Below the pieces are notes generated by a model, which did no database searches, was not told where the DNA came from, and saw only the letters and a list, made by a program, of their open reading frames with translations. 42,974 nucleotides of DNA from Candidatus Aceula meridiana (GTDB lineage: Bacteria > Omnitrophota > Gorgyraeia > Zapsychrales > Aceulaceae), in assembly GCA_030765185.1 (NCBI GenBank), contig JAVCDE010000024.1, positions 1 through 42,974 on the forward strand. The letters run 5' to 3'. The translations under genes and the position numbers were made by a program. This document shows positions 32,771 through 42,684 of this stretch, piece after piece; the stretch's first letter is position 1; every line of letters starts with the position of its first letter.

Positions 32771-33549
32771 TATTTTAGATAATTAACCCATGCCCGGTTA
32801 AGGTCGTCTGTGTCCTTAAAGCGTCCGTAGGCTTTGTGTAATGACTGTTCAAACGAATTCCCTTGTTTCAAATTTCGGCAAAAACTCATAAAACGAAAAC
32901 GCCCCTGGTCAGCGATCAAAAAATAAACAATGCTAGCTGCTTCCGCATAAAACAAATCAACTGCCGCTCGACTGCTAGAACGCGTTAAACGCATTTTTGA
33001 AAGCTTGCTAATCGGAATAAAAGTTTCGTTCTCCAATGCCCGTTTAACCTCACCATTAACCCCAAAACGTTTTGCCTTCTCCTGATACATCGCCACACCC
33101 TCATCCATCCAAAGAGGTATCTTGGTTTTAAATCCAACGTATTCACGAAAAATAATATGGCCAAGTTCATGAGGAAGCACTGAGTCAAAAAAACCATGTG
33201 CCGACGGAAAAGTTCGAATTATTTTTGATCCTAAAATAGTTGATCCACTCGACCAACGTGCCTGCCGCGCAGAATCAACATAATGATCAGAATCATCATA
33301 GATATAAATTCTTGCTCTATCGTCGAATGACCATATTTGGTCCCGGGAAAACCCTAAATTATCAGTAATCTCATAGTAATAATCCTCAGCAGCCTCATCA
33401 ACGGTCTTAATGAAATCAAAAGGAGCTTTCTGGTAATAAACGATAAAATGACGGCTCTTATGCTCTTTCCACTTTTCTTTGGCAAAAAGATTTGTACTAA
33501 AACAAAGGAAACTTAAGAGTACTGCTAAAAATAAGATTTTTCTTCTCAT
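32770..33549 (-). CDS. Secreted HELGH metallopeptidase (peptidase MA-like)
   Basis: 259 residues. Signal peptide MRRKILFLAVLLSFLCFSTN with cleavage near residue 23. Opening SRHFIVYYQ and the zinc motif H127-E-L-G-H131 with WMDEGVAMY (Glu150 as third ligand) match the MA/gluzincin peptidase group (DUF1570/peptidase_MA type). It would act in the periplasm. Unusual place: between murG and murC, overlapping both neighbours (4 bp and 1 bp), so it is made together with wall-synthesis enzymes. A role in processing a wall or division protein is inference. GAGGGGG precedes ATG 33549. Confidence 0.88.
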   Translation of the reverse strand: MRRKILFLAVLLSFLCFSTNLFAKEKWKEHKSRHFIVYYQKAPFDFIKTVDEAAEDYYYEITDNLGFSRDQIWSFDDRARIYIYDDSDHYVDSARQARWSSGSTILGSKIIRTFPSAHGFFDSVLPHELGHIIFREYVGFKTKIPLWMDEGVAMYQEKAKRFGVNGEVKRALENETFIPISKLSKMRLTRSSSRAAVDLFYAEAASIVYFLIADQGRFRFMSFCRNLKQGNSFEQSLHKAYGRFKDTDDLNRAWVNYLK

Positions 33550-34619
33550 GCCGCCCCCTCAATTACATCCGCAAGAAGCTGCGATGCGTTCGGGAAGGAA
33601 TATGGTTTTATTCTTTGCAAAACTTCCTTTTTATTTATTTCTTGCACAATCATTTTTTGAATTTCATTCTTAAGCCTTGATGCCGACAAATCTTGGTCTT
33701 CAATTATCTTAGCTAGGCCTACCTCCACTAAAATATTAGCATTCTCTTTTTGATGTGCGCCGGCAAAAGGATACGGAACGACAATCGCTTTCTTACAAAA
33801 ACGCATCAGTTCAAAAATTGTCACAGCTCCGGCACGACAAATAACCAAATCAGCAAGCTGATAAGCTTTGTCGATTTCATCTAGGAACGGCAGGACACAA
33901 TAGGGTTGTTTTATGTCCTGATATCTTCCCTTAACGGCCCCATAGTCTTTTTCTCCGCACAAATGAATAAGCTGAAAATCAAAACCCCCTTGCAAGAGGT
34001 CCACTGCCCGTGAAAACTCCTCATTAATTTTTTGGCTTCCCTGGCTCCCCCCTAAAACTAAAATCGTTGGCCGGCTAGCCAAAAGTCCTAATTCTTGATA
34101 CATTCCCTCATTATTATTTTCGTCCAAAGGTTCCCGACACGGACACCCTGTCATGGTAATCTTCTTATTAGAAAAATATTTCTTCGTCTGCGGAAAGCTA
34201 GCCGCAATATTTTTAACAAATTTTGATGCCCAGCGATTGGCTCGGCCAGGGACAACATTTTGCTCGTGGAGGATAACAGGACGATTCTGAAAATACGAAA
34301 CAATGACAGCTGGAAATGCCACATACCCACCAAATCCGGCAACAACATCCGGAGAAATCTCTTTTATTAATCGCGAAGCCTGTCCAATAGCTTTTATCAT
34401 TGCCAGCACGGATTTAATAAAAAAGGCAGGCGACGACAAAGACATTCCCTTTGCGCAAAGGACATGAGCTTTAAAATCATTTTTCAAAACAAGCCTTTCC
34501 GGCAGACCTTGTGTTGTCAGAAAAACTACATCATGGCCTCGGGCTTTTAGCTGTTTAGCAGTATAAATTGCCGGAAAAACATGACCACCGCTTCCTCCGG
34601 CTGCGATTACAATTTTCAT
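33546..34619 (-). CDS. murG: UDP-GlcNAc:lipid I N-acetylglucosaminyltransferase
   Basis: 357 residues of GT28 type: IAAGGSGGHVFPA (Gly-rich loop 1), HEQNVVPGRANRWA, LVLGGSQGSQKINE (loop 3), VICRAGAVTIFELM and PYPFAGAHQKENA. Converts lipid I to lipid II at the inner face of the membrane. It follows ftsW by 3 bp and overlaps the metallopeptidase gene by 4 bp. Confidence 0.97.
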   Translation of the reverse strand: MKIVIAAGGSGGHVFPAIYTAKQLKARGHDVVFLTTQGLPERLVLKNDFKAHVLCAKGMSLSSPAFFIKSVLAMIKAIGQASRLIKEISPDVVAGFGGYVAFPAVIVSYFQNRPVILHEQNVVPGRANRWASKFVKNIAASFPQTKKYFSNKKITMTGCPCREPLDENNNEGMYQELGLLASRPTILVLGGSQGSQKINEEFSRAVDLLQGGFDFQLIHLCGEKDYGAVKGRYQDIKQPYCVLPFLDEIDKAYQLADLVICRAGAVTIFELMRFCKKAIVVPYPFAGAHQKENANILVEVGLAKIIEDQDLSASRLKNEIQKMIVQEINKKEVLQRIKPYSFPNASQLLADVIEGAA

Positions 34620-34622
34620 TTT

Positions 34623-35714
34623 TTATAATAAATCCTGTGTCCGTGAAATGTTTAATAAAATTCCAACACTTATTAGCTGGGCAATTAGGGCTGATCCTCC
34701 GTAGCTAATAAATGGCAAAGGCAATCCCTTTGTCGGAAAAGCTCCGATGCTTACCCCAATATTGACAATAGCTTGCAAGCCAATCATGGCCACAATACCG
34801 ACAGCCAAAAAATAACCAAAAGAATCTTCTGTCCGCTTTGCAATTCTCGCCCCTTGCCAGACAAAAAGCGCAAAAAGAATAATTACGGTAAGCGTCCCAA
34901 TAAGCCCTAATTCTTCCCCAATAATCGAAAAAACAAAATCTGTATGCGCTGCCGGTAAATAAAAAAGTTTCTGCAAGCTTTTTCCAAGTCCGATACCAAA
35001 AATCCCGCCCGAACCAAGAGCAATCTGAGACTGAACAAGCTGAAACCCAGCCCCCTGACTATCTTTCCAAGGATCTAAAAATGCTTGAATACGACGCATA
35101 CGGTATGGAACACGGATAACTAAAAAATAAGCTGCCGGCAAGCTTAAAAAACCAATAAGCACCAAATAAAAAAGCGGCATTCCAGCTACAAAAAACATAA
35201 TCAAGGAAGCAGAGCTGATGAGGAGAGTTGTCCCCAAATCAGGTTGTTTCAAGATTAACAAACAAGTAACTCCAAGGGCGATCATCGCAGGTAAAAACCC
35301 ATGAACAAAATTTTTAATCTTATCTTTCTTCCGGGATAAAAAATCAGCCATATAAATCAAAATCGCTAATTTAGCAAATTCCGAGGGCTGAAAACCAAAA
35401 CCAAAAAGACGAAACCAACGCCTCGCTCCATAAATTTCTTTTCCAATCCCGGGAATCAAAACTAAAACTAATAAAAAAATAGCGAACAATAATATTGGCT
35501 TTGCAAATTTTGAAAGAACGCGATAATCAAAAGCCATCGCCGCAAACATCAGTACCAAGCCTATGGCTAAATAAGAAAGATGTCGCTTTAAAAAATAAGA
35601 ACTTGAACCTAGCTCTTTTGCCGCATAAACTCCGCTTGATGAAAAAATCATCACAACCCCTAAGCAGATCAGGATTGTTATAATAATGGCAACCGATATT
35701 CGGATATCACGCAT
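34623..35714 (-). CDS. ftsW: FtsW, SEDS-family lipid II polymerase
   Basis: 363 residues from ATG 35714 (MRDIRISVAIIITILICLGV), which begins 1 nt after the murD stop; further upstream in the frame would lie inside murD. About ten membrane helices. SEDS marks: FQPSEFAKLAILIYMADFLS, KQPDLGTTLLI, AHTDFVFSIIGEELG and LPFISYGGSALIAQL. It polymerises septal peptidoglycan together with FtsI. Confidence 0.95.
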   Translation of the reverse strand: MRDIRISVAIIITILICLGVVMIFSSSGVYAAKELGSSSYFLKRHLSYLAIGLVLMFAAMAFDYRVLSKFAKPILLFAIFLLVLVLIPGIGKEIYGARRWFRLFGFGFQPSEFAKLAILIYMADFLSRKKDKIKNFVHGFLPAMIALGVTCLLILKQPDLGTTLLISSASLIMFFVAGMPLFYLVLIGFLSLPAAYFLVIRVPYRMRRIQAFLDPWKDSQGAGFQLVQSQIALGSGGIFGIGLGKSLQKLFYLPAAHTDFVFSIIGEELGLIGTLTVIILFALFVWQGARIAKRTEDSFGYFLAVGIVAMIGLQAIVNIGVSIGAFPTKGLPLPFISYGGSALIAQLISVGILLNISRTQDLL

Positions 35715-35715
35715 T

Positions 35716-36978
35716 TTATAATTGATTAACGATTTCTTTAAAAACTTTTCCGCGTTCTTCAAAATTCTTAAACATGTCAAAACTTGTACACATCGGTGAT
35801 AGTAATACGCAATCACCTTGTTCGGCTTTTTGCTTTGCCTTCTTAACTGCATCGCAAAGGGAATCAGCCTCTTCGATATCAATAAGGCTTGCAAAAGCCT
35901 TCTTGATTTTTTTTCTGGCCTCACCTATAATAATCATAAATTTTACTTTTTCAATCACGATCTCGCTTAAAACAGAAAAATCAATATTTTTATCTCTGCC
36001 TCCGCAAATCATAACAACTGGCCTTTGCATCGCCCGTAACGCCCATTGCCCTGCTTCTGCAGTTGTTGCTTTAGAATCATTAATAAAATCAACTTTGTCT
36101 AACGTACGCACCCACTCAAGACGGTGTTCAACTCCTCGAAAATCCTGAAAAACTTTATTAATAACATCGTCAGGCACACCAAAAACATGCGCGACTTTGC
36201 GTGCCGCAAGAAAATTTAGATTTTCCCCTGCATAACTCTTTTGCTCATGAGGGCCGTTAAAATAAGAAACTTTCGCTTTTAACTGAGATTTAAGATTGCG
36301 TGTTTTCTCATCATTAAAGTTTAAAATCGCAAAATCATCAACATCCTGATTCTTAAAGATTTGTGTTTTCGCTAGAAAATATTCCTCCATGTCATTGTGC
36401 CGATCAAGATGATTCTGTGTGCAATTCAGCAAAACTGAAACATGCGGGCGAAATGTGCTTGTGGACTCTAGCTGAAAGGAGCTTACTTCTAAAACAACAA
36501 TTTCCTCGCTTGACAGATCAAGAACATGTCCAATAAAAGGCGAGCCTATGTTTCCGCACAAGCACGCTTTTTTTCCGGATTTTTCTAAAATGGCATGAAT
36601 AAGTGTTGAGACTGTTGTTTTTCCGTTGCTCCCGGTAATAGCCACAATCGGATTTCGACAAAAAAACCAAGCGAGCTCGATTTCCCCTAAAACCGGAATA
36701 TTGTTCTCTTTAGCCCATTGAATAGGCAAGGCATCGCGTCGAACTCCCGGGCTTATCACAACAGCATCGCTGTCTAAAATAAAATCCTTAGTATGAGCGT
36801 CTGCTTCCCATTTAACTTGACTTTCTAGGCCTGCCGCGCAAATAGTCTCAGCGATAATCTCTTTTGGCGCGGAATCAGAAATTCTTGGCTCTCCCCCTAG
36901 GCGCAGGACAAATTTTGCAAGACTTGCGCCGCTTAGGCCTAGGCCGATAATAATAATTCTTTTGCCGCGAATATCCAC
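35716..36978 (-). CDS. murD: UDP-N-acetylmuramoylalanine--D-glutamate ligase
   Basis: 420 residues. N-terminal Rossmann part IIIGLGLSGASLAKFVL, P-loop AITGSNGKTTVSTLIH, LEVSSFQLE, LNCTQNHLDRH, GVEHRLEWV, NDSKATTAEA and ICGGRDKNIDF. Adds D-Glu to UDP-MurNAc-L-Ala. It lies 9 bp after mraY and 1 bp before ftsW. Confidence 0.97.
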   Translation of the reverse strand: MDIRGKRIIIIGLGLSGASLAKFVLRLGGEPRISDSAPKEIIAETICAAGLESQVKWEADAHTKDFILDSDAVVISPGVRRDALPIQWAKENNIPVLGEIELAWFFCRNPIVAITGSNGKTTVSTLIHAILEKSGKKACLCGNIGSPFIGHVLDLSSEEIVVLEVSSFQLESTSTFRPHVSVLLNCTQNHLDRHNDMEEYFLAKTQIFKNQDVDDFAILNFNDEKTRNLKSQLKAKVSYFNGPHEQKSYAGENLNFLAARKVAHVFGVPDDVINKVFQDFRGVEHRLEWVRTLDKVDFINDSKATTAEAGQWALRAMQRPVVMICGGRDKNIDFSVLSEIVIEKVKFMIIIGEARKKIKKAFASLIDIEEADSLCDAVKKAKQKAEQGDCVLLSPMCTSFDMFKNFEERGKVFKEIVNQL

Positions 36979-36987
36979 TTACGCTCG

Positions 36988-38073
36988 CTACCTAACTTTA
37001 AGAGTTGCCAATGTCAAAAGTGCTAAAATAATAGCAATAATCCATAGACGTATTGTTACTTTTGATTCTTCCCAGCCGATGAGTTGTAAATGGTGATGAA
37101 AAGGTGCACATTTAAAAATCCGTTTTCCGCGTAATTTAAAAGAGCCAACTTGCAGAATAACCGACAAAACTTCCCAGACGAAAACTCCCCCAAGTAAAAC
37201 AAGCAAAAATTCCTTTTTGATAAATATCGCAATGACGCCCAGAGTTCCGCCTAGGGGCAGAGACCCAACATCTCCCATAAAAATACTTGCCGGATAGCAA
37301 TTGAACCACAAAAATCCTAACCCTGCCCCAAAAATAGCAGCGCAAAAAACCGTCAGCTCTCCTGCCCCAGAGATATAGGGCAAAAATAAATATTCTGCAA
37401 ATTGCATATGGCCAGAAATATAACTTAAAATACTTAATCCAAAGGCAACAATAAGAACGCATCCGACGGCAAGGCCATCGAGCCCATCGGTAAAATTTAC
37501 TGCGTTTGAGCTTCCCGCGATGATAATTGCTGCAAAAATAATATAAAAAGCTCCTAAATGAAAAATCAAGTTTTTAAAGAATGGGATATCTAAGCGTGTT
37601 GAAAAATTTGGATAAGCAAAAACAAAATAACCAATGACCAGCCCCAAGAGAACCTGCCAAGAGAGCTTTGTCCAAGCGTTGAGGCCTCTATGCGCAGACT
37701 GCTTCAATTTCAGCGTGTCGTCAATTAGCCCAAGAACAAAAAGCCACAAACATGTCACAATTGTTAAAATAATATAAAAATTTGTCAAATTCGCCCATAG
37801 AGCCACAGAAATTAAAATACTGCTAATAATAAAAACCCCTCCCATTGTCGGTGTTTCTTTCTTGGAAAGGTGCAATTTTGATAGATTATCGCAATGATCA
37901 CGCTCATTATCATCACAAATCTTTCTCTCCTTCAATTTTGCGATAATAATCGGTCCTAAAATCATGCAAAGAAAAAAAGATGTGACAGAAGCTGCCGCGG
38001 CACGAAAAGTAATATATCGAAAAAGATTAAGCTGAGGAAAGAATTCGCTTAGGGTTGACAAATAGTAAAACAT
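36988..38073 (-). CDS. mraY: Phospho-N-acetylmuramoyl-pentapeptide-transferase
   Basis: 361 residues with about ten membrane helices. Motifs: KKETPTMGGVFI, GLIDDTLKLK, SSNAVNFTDGLDGLAVG (catalytic Asp cluster), FMGDVGSLPLGG, and HHHLQLIGWEE. Transfers phospho-MurNAc-pentapeptide onto undecaprenyl phosphate to form lipid I. AGGAG precedes ATG 38073 by about 6 nt. It follows an 85-bp gap with its own promoter, the largest break in the cluster. Confidence 0.97.
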   Translation of the reverse strand: MFYYLSTLSEFFPQLNLFRYITFRAAAASVTSFFLCMILGPIIIAKLKERKICDDNERDHCDNLSKLHLSKKETPTMGGVFIISSILISVALWANLTNFYIILTIVTCLWLFVLGLIDDTLKLKQSAHRGLNAWTKLSWQVLLGLVIGYFVFAYPNFSTRLDIPFFKNLIFHLGAFYIIFAAIIIAGSSNAVNFTDGLDGLAVGCVLIVAFGLSILSYISGHMQFAEYLFLPYISGAGELTVFCAAIFGAGLGFLWFNCYPASIFMGDVGSLPLGGTLGVIAIFIKKEFLLVLLGGVFVWEVLSVILQVGSFKLRGKRIFKCAPFHHHLQLIGWEESKVTIRLWIIAIILALLTLATLKVR

Positions 38074-38102
38074 AAAATCTCCTAAATATATATATTTATC
38101 AT

Positions 38103-38130
38103 ATTATATATACTTTTTTAAAAATGTAAA
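38103..38130 (-). promoter_or_regulatory. Internal promoter before mraY
   Basis: TTTACA (38130-38125), 16-bp spacer, perfect TATAAT (38108-38103) on the minus strand, 30 bp before ATG 38073, in the only sizeable gap of the dcw cluster. A short GGCG/CGCC hairpin at about 38139-38151 precedes it, right after murF. Confidence 0.6.
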
Positions 38131-38158
38131 AGGTTTTTGGCGCTTCACGCCTCGAATT

Positions 38159-39511
38159 TTAGGAAAGAATCCTGATAAGAATTTCTTCGATACGCATTGC
38201 CCGCGAACCCTTTGCCAAAAGAACATCCCCTCTTTTGAGCATAGGCTTAAGCTTACGGACAACATCATGCCTTTGGCGGCAAGATAATACCGTGACTTCA
38301 GTATTTCTTAACTTTGACGCGCAATGTGCGGATAAAGAACCAACTGTCACAAGAACATCAACACTACTCTCTCTAACCAATCGACTAAGAAGCTGATGCT
38401 CTTTGCGAGAATTTCTTCCAAGCTCAAGCATGTCTCCTAAAATGAAGAATCTCCTGCCCTTAGTCGGAAAAGACTTCAAGGATTGAAGAGCGGCTTCGAC
38501 CGAAAGTGGATTGGCATTATAGGTATCATCAATAATCCAGCATCCTTTTTTCTGATATATTTTTTGGCGTCCAAAAAAATGTTTGGTAGATTTCAAAGCT
38601 TTTTGGGCATCGGAAACTCTTACATCGAAAAGACGCCCACAACTAATCGCTGCTAACGCATTATAAACATGTTGAGGTGTTGATGCCGGCATCAGAAAAC
38701 GATTTTTTTTTACAAAAAAACTTATTTTTGTATCCTTCGTGCGGTTGACTTTGGTAGCCCTATAATCAGATTTTTCATTTATGCTAAAACTAATTTTCTT
38801 ATGCGGTAATTTTTGAATCTTAATTCGGCAAAGCTTTTCATCATCAGCATTAAAAATGATGGTGCCACCCGGTTTCATGCTTTTATAGATAGAGGATTTT
38901 TCACGAAAAACGCCGGATAAATTCTTTAGAAATTCAAGATGGGATTTGCCAATATTCAAAAGAATCGCGACGGTTGGCTGTGCCATCAGTGTAAGATTTC
39001 GCATCTCCCCAAAATGATTTGTCCCAAGCTCTAAAACAGCAATCTGATGCAATGCCTTAAGCTGTAAAAGCGTTTTAGCTACGCCAATCTCATTATTCTC
39101 AGTCGAGTAATTCTTTAATACCTTGTACTTGCGTGACAACACCGAAGCGATCATTTCTTTCGTGGTTGTTTTTCCTGCGCTGGCTGTAATCGCCACAACA
39201 GGAATTTTAAAACGGCTTCGGTGAAAACGGGCAATATCTCCTAAAGCCTTGGTCGTGTTGGCGACACGAATAACCGCAACAGTCTTTGAACGAATCTTTA
39301 TCTTCTTGCTGACAACAGCAGCCTTAGCGCCTTTTAAAATGGCTTGCGAAATAAATCGATGCCCATCAAAATTCTTTCCCTTAATGGCAACAAACAATTC
39401 ATTCTTTTTGATACTTCTCGAATCAATCGCCACCGAGCAAATCTTTTCCCCAAGATCACCCTGAAGAACCCGGCCTCCTGTTGCGTCTTGAATATCTTGA
39501 ATGCTTAGCAT
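38159..39511 (-). CDS. murF: UDP-MurNAc-tripeptide--D-alanyl-D-alanine ligase
   Basis: 450 residues. Opening LSIQDIQDATGGRVLQGD, SRSIKKNELFVAIKGKNFDGH, P-loop AITASAGKTTTKEMIA, ELGTNHFGEM, NIGKSHLEF, DDTYNANPLSVEAAL and FILGDMLELG. Adds D-Ala-D-Ala to finish the pentapeptide. It overlaps murE by 7 bp. Several Lys/Arg-rich stretches near residues 230-270 make it basic, otherwise typical. Confidence 0.97.
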   Translation of the reverse strand: MLSIQDIQDATGGRVLQGDLGEKICSVAIDSRSIKKNELFVAIKGKNFDGHRFISQAILKGAKAAVVSKKIKIRSKTVAVIRVANTTKALGDIARFHRSRFKIPVVAITASAGKTTTKEMIASVLSRKYKVLKNYSTENNEIGVAKTLLQLKALHQIAVLELGTNHFGEMRNLTLMAQPTVAILLNIGKSHLEFLKNLSGVFREKSSIYKSMKPGGTIIFNADDEKLCRIKIQKLPHKKISFSINEKSDYRATKVNRTKDTKISFFVKKNRFLMPASTPQHVYNALAAISCGRLFDVRVSDAQKALKSTKHFFGRQKIYQKKGCWIIDDTYNANPLSVEAALQSLKSFPTKGRRFFILGDMLELGRNSRKEHQLLSRLVRESSVDVLVTVGSLSAHCASKLRNTEVTVLSCRQRHDVVRKLKPMLKRGDVLLAKGSRAMRIEEILIRILS

Positions 39512-40962
39512 GATATAATTTCTCGAATGATTTGCTTATCGTCAAACGGAACAATTTTTCCTCTTAAAATTTGATAATTTTCATGGCCCTTACCAGCCAC
39601 TAAAACAAGGTCGCCTTTTTTCGCAAGACCTAAAACACGCTCAATGGCCTGCCTTCGTTCAAGAACAATAAGATAATTCTTCTTTTCAAATCCAGAAGCA
39701 ATCTTATAAACTATCTCATCGGGATCTTCACCGCGAGGATTATCATTCGTCAAAATAGTAAAATCAGCTAGATCACTTGCGACTTTTCCCATCTTAACTC
39801 TTTTTGTTTTATCGCGGTCTCCTCCACAGCCAAAGACAAGAAGAATGCGTCCTAGATGAACTTGCCTCAAACTGCTTAAGACGTTTTTAAGCGCATCGTC
39901 AGTATGTGCATAGTCTACAAAAATTTTAAAATCTTTTATGCTTTCAACTCTCTCAAGTCGTCCTGGAACACAAACCAAGTTTTCAACACCTTGTTTAATT
40001 TGTTCAATATCAATGCCAAAAGCATGCGCTACGGCTGCGGCTGCTAGAATATTATAAATATTATGAGAACCGATTAACGATGTCTCAATTTCACATTCCT
40101 CTTCTTCCATTGACAAAACAAAATGGGCTCCGCTAAGACTTAAGTGAGAATTTTTTGCTGTAACATTGTTCTGACTCTCAAAGCCATAAGACACAACCTT
40201 CGCCGAAGTGTGCTCTGCTATTTTTTTCCCATGGGCATCGTCGCCGTTAATAATCGCAGTTGCTGTCTCATCTAGCATTTCAAAAAGCTTAGCCTTAGCT
40301 AAAAAATATTCCTCGATGGTGTGATGATAGTCGAGGTGATCCTGAGTCAAATTTGTAAAAACAGCTACCTTAAATTTTAATCCTGACACCCGCCCTTGAT
40401 CGAGCGCATGGGAGGAAACTTCCATGGCACAATGGGTCACCCTGGAATCCCGCATCTTTGCCAGGCACTCGGTTATCTCAAGAATATCTGGCGTCGTGTT
40501 GTTCAGCACGATAGCCTGTTCGGCAAAATGACAATTAATTGTTCCAATAATGCCGCATTTTTCTTGAGCCGCACGAAAAATTGACTCAACCAAATAAGAA
40601 ACTGTTGTTTTTCCATTCGTTCCGGTAATGCCGATACATTGGACTTCTTTAATGGGATCATTATAAAAACGGCGAGCAATTTTAGCTAAAAAATCATGAG
40701 GATTCTCTACCCCAAGCATACAAATATTTTGATTAAAAGAATTAACCCCTCTCCCTTTCTCGTGAACAACACAAATAGCCCCCTTCTCAATGGCCTGTAA
40801 AATATAATCTAATCCGTCTTGTTGAGTGCCCCTCAAAGCTACAAAAAGACTTCCATTCTGAATCTTGCGAGAGTCTAGCTCAATAGATTTAATCGCATAC
40901 TGCATAAATGGATCTGAAACTTTTTCTAAATAAATACCTTCAATGAGATCTTTTAGCTGCAT
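39505..40962 (-). CDS. murE: UDP-MurNAc-L-Ala-D-Glu--meso-diaminopimelate ligase
   Basis: 485 residues. SIELDSRKIQNGSLFVALRG, P-loop GITGTNGKTTVSYLVE, NTTPDILEI, MEVSSHALDQGRV, NLTQDHLDYH, VDYAHTDDALKNVL and TNDNPRGEDP near residue 400. The DNPR motif is the specificity mark for meso-diaminopimelate (lysine enzymes differ here), which indicates a DAP-type peptidoglycan. It starts 1 bp after the ftsI stop. Confidence 0.97.
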   Translation of the reverse strand: MQLKDLIEGIYLEKVSDPFMQYAIKSIELDSRKIQNGSLFVALRGTQQDGLDYILQAIEKGAICVVHEKGRGVNSFNQNICMLGVENPHDFLAKIARRFYNDPIKEVQCIGITGTNGKTTVSYLVESIFRAAQEKCGIIGTINCHFAEQAIVLNNTTPDILEITECLAKMRDSRVTHCAMEVSSHALDQGRVSGLKFKVAVFTNLTQDHLDYHHTIEEYFLAKAKLFEMLDETATAIINGDDAHGKKIAEHTSAKVVSYGFESQNNVTAKNSHLSLSGAHFVLSMEEEECEIETSLIGSHNIYNILAAAAVAHAFGIDIEQIKQGVENLVCVPGRLERVESIKDFKIFVDYAHTDDALKNVLSSLRQVHLGRILLVFGCGGDRDKTKRVKMGKVASDLADFTILTNDNPRGEDPDEIVYKIASGFEKKNYLIVLERRQAIERVLGLAKKGDLVLVAGKGHENYQILRGKIVPFDDKQIIREIISC

Positions 40963-40963
40963 C

Positions 40964-42661
40964 TTATTCCTCTGTCGATTTTATTACTGCTTCAGCTTCA
41001 AGGTATTTTAGCACACTTTCAGCAACTTCTCGAAAAACAGGAGCAGAGACTGTTCCACCATAATGGCTCGGATGCGGCTCATCAAACATAATCGCCATGG
41101 CGATTAAGGGATCATCTGCCGGAGCAAAACCAATAAACGTTGCATAAAACTTGCTATGTGAATAAACCCTGTTTACAATCTTTTGCGCGGTGCCCGTCTT
41201 CCCTGCTACTTTAACATTCTTAATGCGGGCGCGTCTCCCTGTTCCGCTCTCAACAACACCAACGAGAATATCTGTTAAACGTTTTGCGGTTTCTTCGCTA
41301 ATAACTTGCGCAACCGGCTTAGGATAAAATTCATTAATAATTTCCCCTTTTCGATCTTTAACATATTTGACAACATAAGGCTTCATATAAATACCCTTAT
41401 TGGCAATAGCAGCTACCGCGCATGCAAGTTGCAGAGCAGTAACTCCAACTTCATGCCCAATAGGAACAGCGCCAATACTTGTCTTAGACCACTGAGAAAC
41501 AGGCTTTAAAACACCAGAGACCTCTCCAGGTAAATCAATTCCTGTCCTACGGCCAAATCGATACCTTGTGGCATATTTATTAACTATTTCCCCTCCTAAA
41601 AGCTGTGCAATTTTAACAGTGCCGATATTGCTTGACTGCTCAATTATTTCACGGAATGTCAAAGTTCCGTGAGGATGATGATCGTGAAGAATATGATTCG
41701 AAACACGATATTCTCCATTTTCGCAGAAAAATTTGTCATCTTCAAAAACAATCCCCTCTTCCATTGCAGCGGATGCTGTCACGATTTTAAAAACTGAACC
41801 CGGCTCATACATATCGCTAACAGCTCGGTTACGACGACTATCAGTGCTACTTAATGAAATCTGACTCAAATCATAAGTCGGACGGTTGACCATCGCTAAA
41901 ATTTCTCCAGTCTTTGGATTAATCAAAACAAGGCTCGCTCCAATGGCATTGTGCTTATCAAAAGCCTTATCCATGGCGCGTTCGACGATATATTGGATAG
42001 TCTGGTCGATTGTCAAAACAAGGTCAAATCCATCCTGGGGAAGAAGAAAACTTTTTTCAATCAAAAGTTCCTTCTGCCTAGCATCCCTTAATATTCGTGC
42101 TAATCCAAAGTGACCGTGCAAAGACTCGTTATACTTAAGCTCTAATCCCTCAAGGCCATGATTATCTGTTCCGGCAAACCCGATAACATGTGCCGCTAGC
42201 GATTGGCTTGGATAATTACGCTTACTTTCCTTAATAAAATTCAATCCCTTTAGCTTCTTGTTTTCAATTCTGACCATCTCCTCCGGAGATAATTTTCGTA
42301 AAAGCCAAATAAAGCTCTTATCCCTGTTTAATCGTTCCGTCAAGAATTCCACAGAAATATCGGCAATCCTCGGAAGCTCTTTTAAGACTTTCTCTTTTTG
42401 AAAGGCTGTCATCGTGCGTGGTGACGCATACAAAGAATAAGCGGGCACATTAACCGCTAAAGGACGCATTCTTCTGTCGTAAATAGTTCCTCTTTTTGGC
42501 TCAATCTTTATGGTATGACTATGTTGTTTATCCGCACGACTGGAAAGGTATTCAAATTTAAAAACCTGAATAAGGACAAGTTTAACGGCAAAAAACAAAA
42601 GAAGGAAAACAAATGCGAAAAACAGGGAAATGAATCGAAGGGAATATCGTCTTTTATGCAC
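40964..42661 (-). CDS. ftsI: Division transpeptidase PBP3 (FtsI)
   Basis: 565 residues from GTG 42661. Basic N-terminus, one membrane helix (about 9-33), dimerisation domain beginning RGTIYDRRMRPLAV, and the transpeptidase domain with S289-V-F-K292, S343-S-N345 and K488-T-G490. No PASTA repeats at the C-terminus. It cross-links septal peptidoglycan with FtsW. Position at the head of mur genes and next to an FtsL-like fragment supports FtsI rather than PBP2. Confidence 0.95.
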   Translation of the reverse strand: MHKRRYSLRFISLFFAFVFLLLFFAVKLVLIQVFKFEYLSSRADKQHSHTIKIEPKRGTIYDRRMRPLAVNVPAYSLYASPRTMTAFQKEKVLKELPRIADISVEFLTERLNRDKSFIWLLRKLSPEEMVRIENKKLKGLNFIKESKRNYPSQSLAAHVIGFAGTDNHGLEGLELKYNESLHGHFGLARILRDARQKELLIEKSFLLPQDGFDLVLTIDQTIQYIVERAMDKAFDKHNAIGASLVLINPKTGEILAMVNRPTYDLSQISLSSTDSRRNRAVSDMYEPGSVFKIVTASAAMEEGIVFEDDKFFCENGEYRVSNHILHDHHPHGTLTFREIIEQSSNIGTVKIAQLLGGEIVNKYATRYRFGRRTGIDLPGEVSGVLKPVSQWSKTSIGAVPIGHEVGVTALQLACAVAAIANKGIYMKPYVVKYVKDRKGEIINEFYPKPVAQVISEETAKRLTDILVGVVESGTGRRARIKNVKVAGKTGTAQKIVNRVYSHSKFYATFIGFAPADDPLIAMAIMFDEPHPSHYGGTVSAPVFREVAESVLKYLEAEAVIKSTEE

Positions 42662-42684
42662 AGGCGCTTTTTTTATATTTTATA

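Noticed and set aside
35715-35924. Longer ftsW start (up to 35924)
   Set aside because: The extra residues are encoded inside murD and are rich in Lys/Arg without membrane character; the ATG at 35714 gives the usual FtsW N-terminus.
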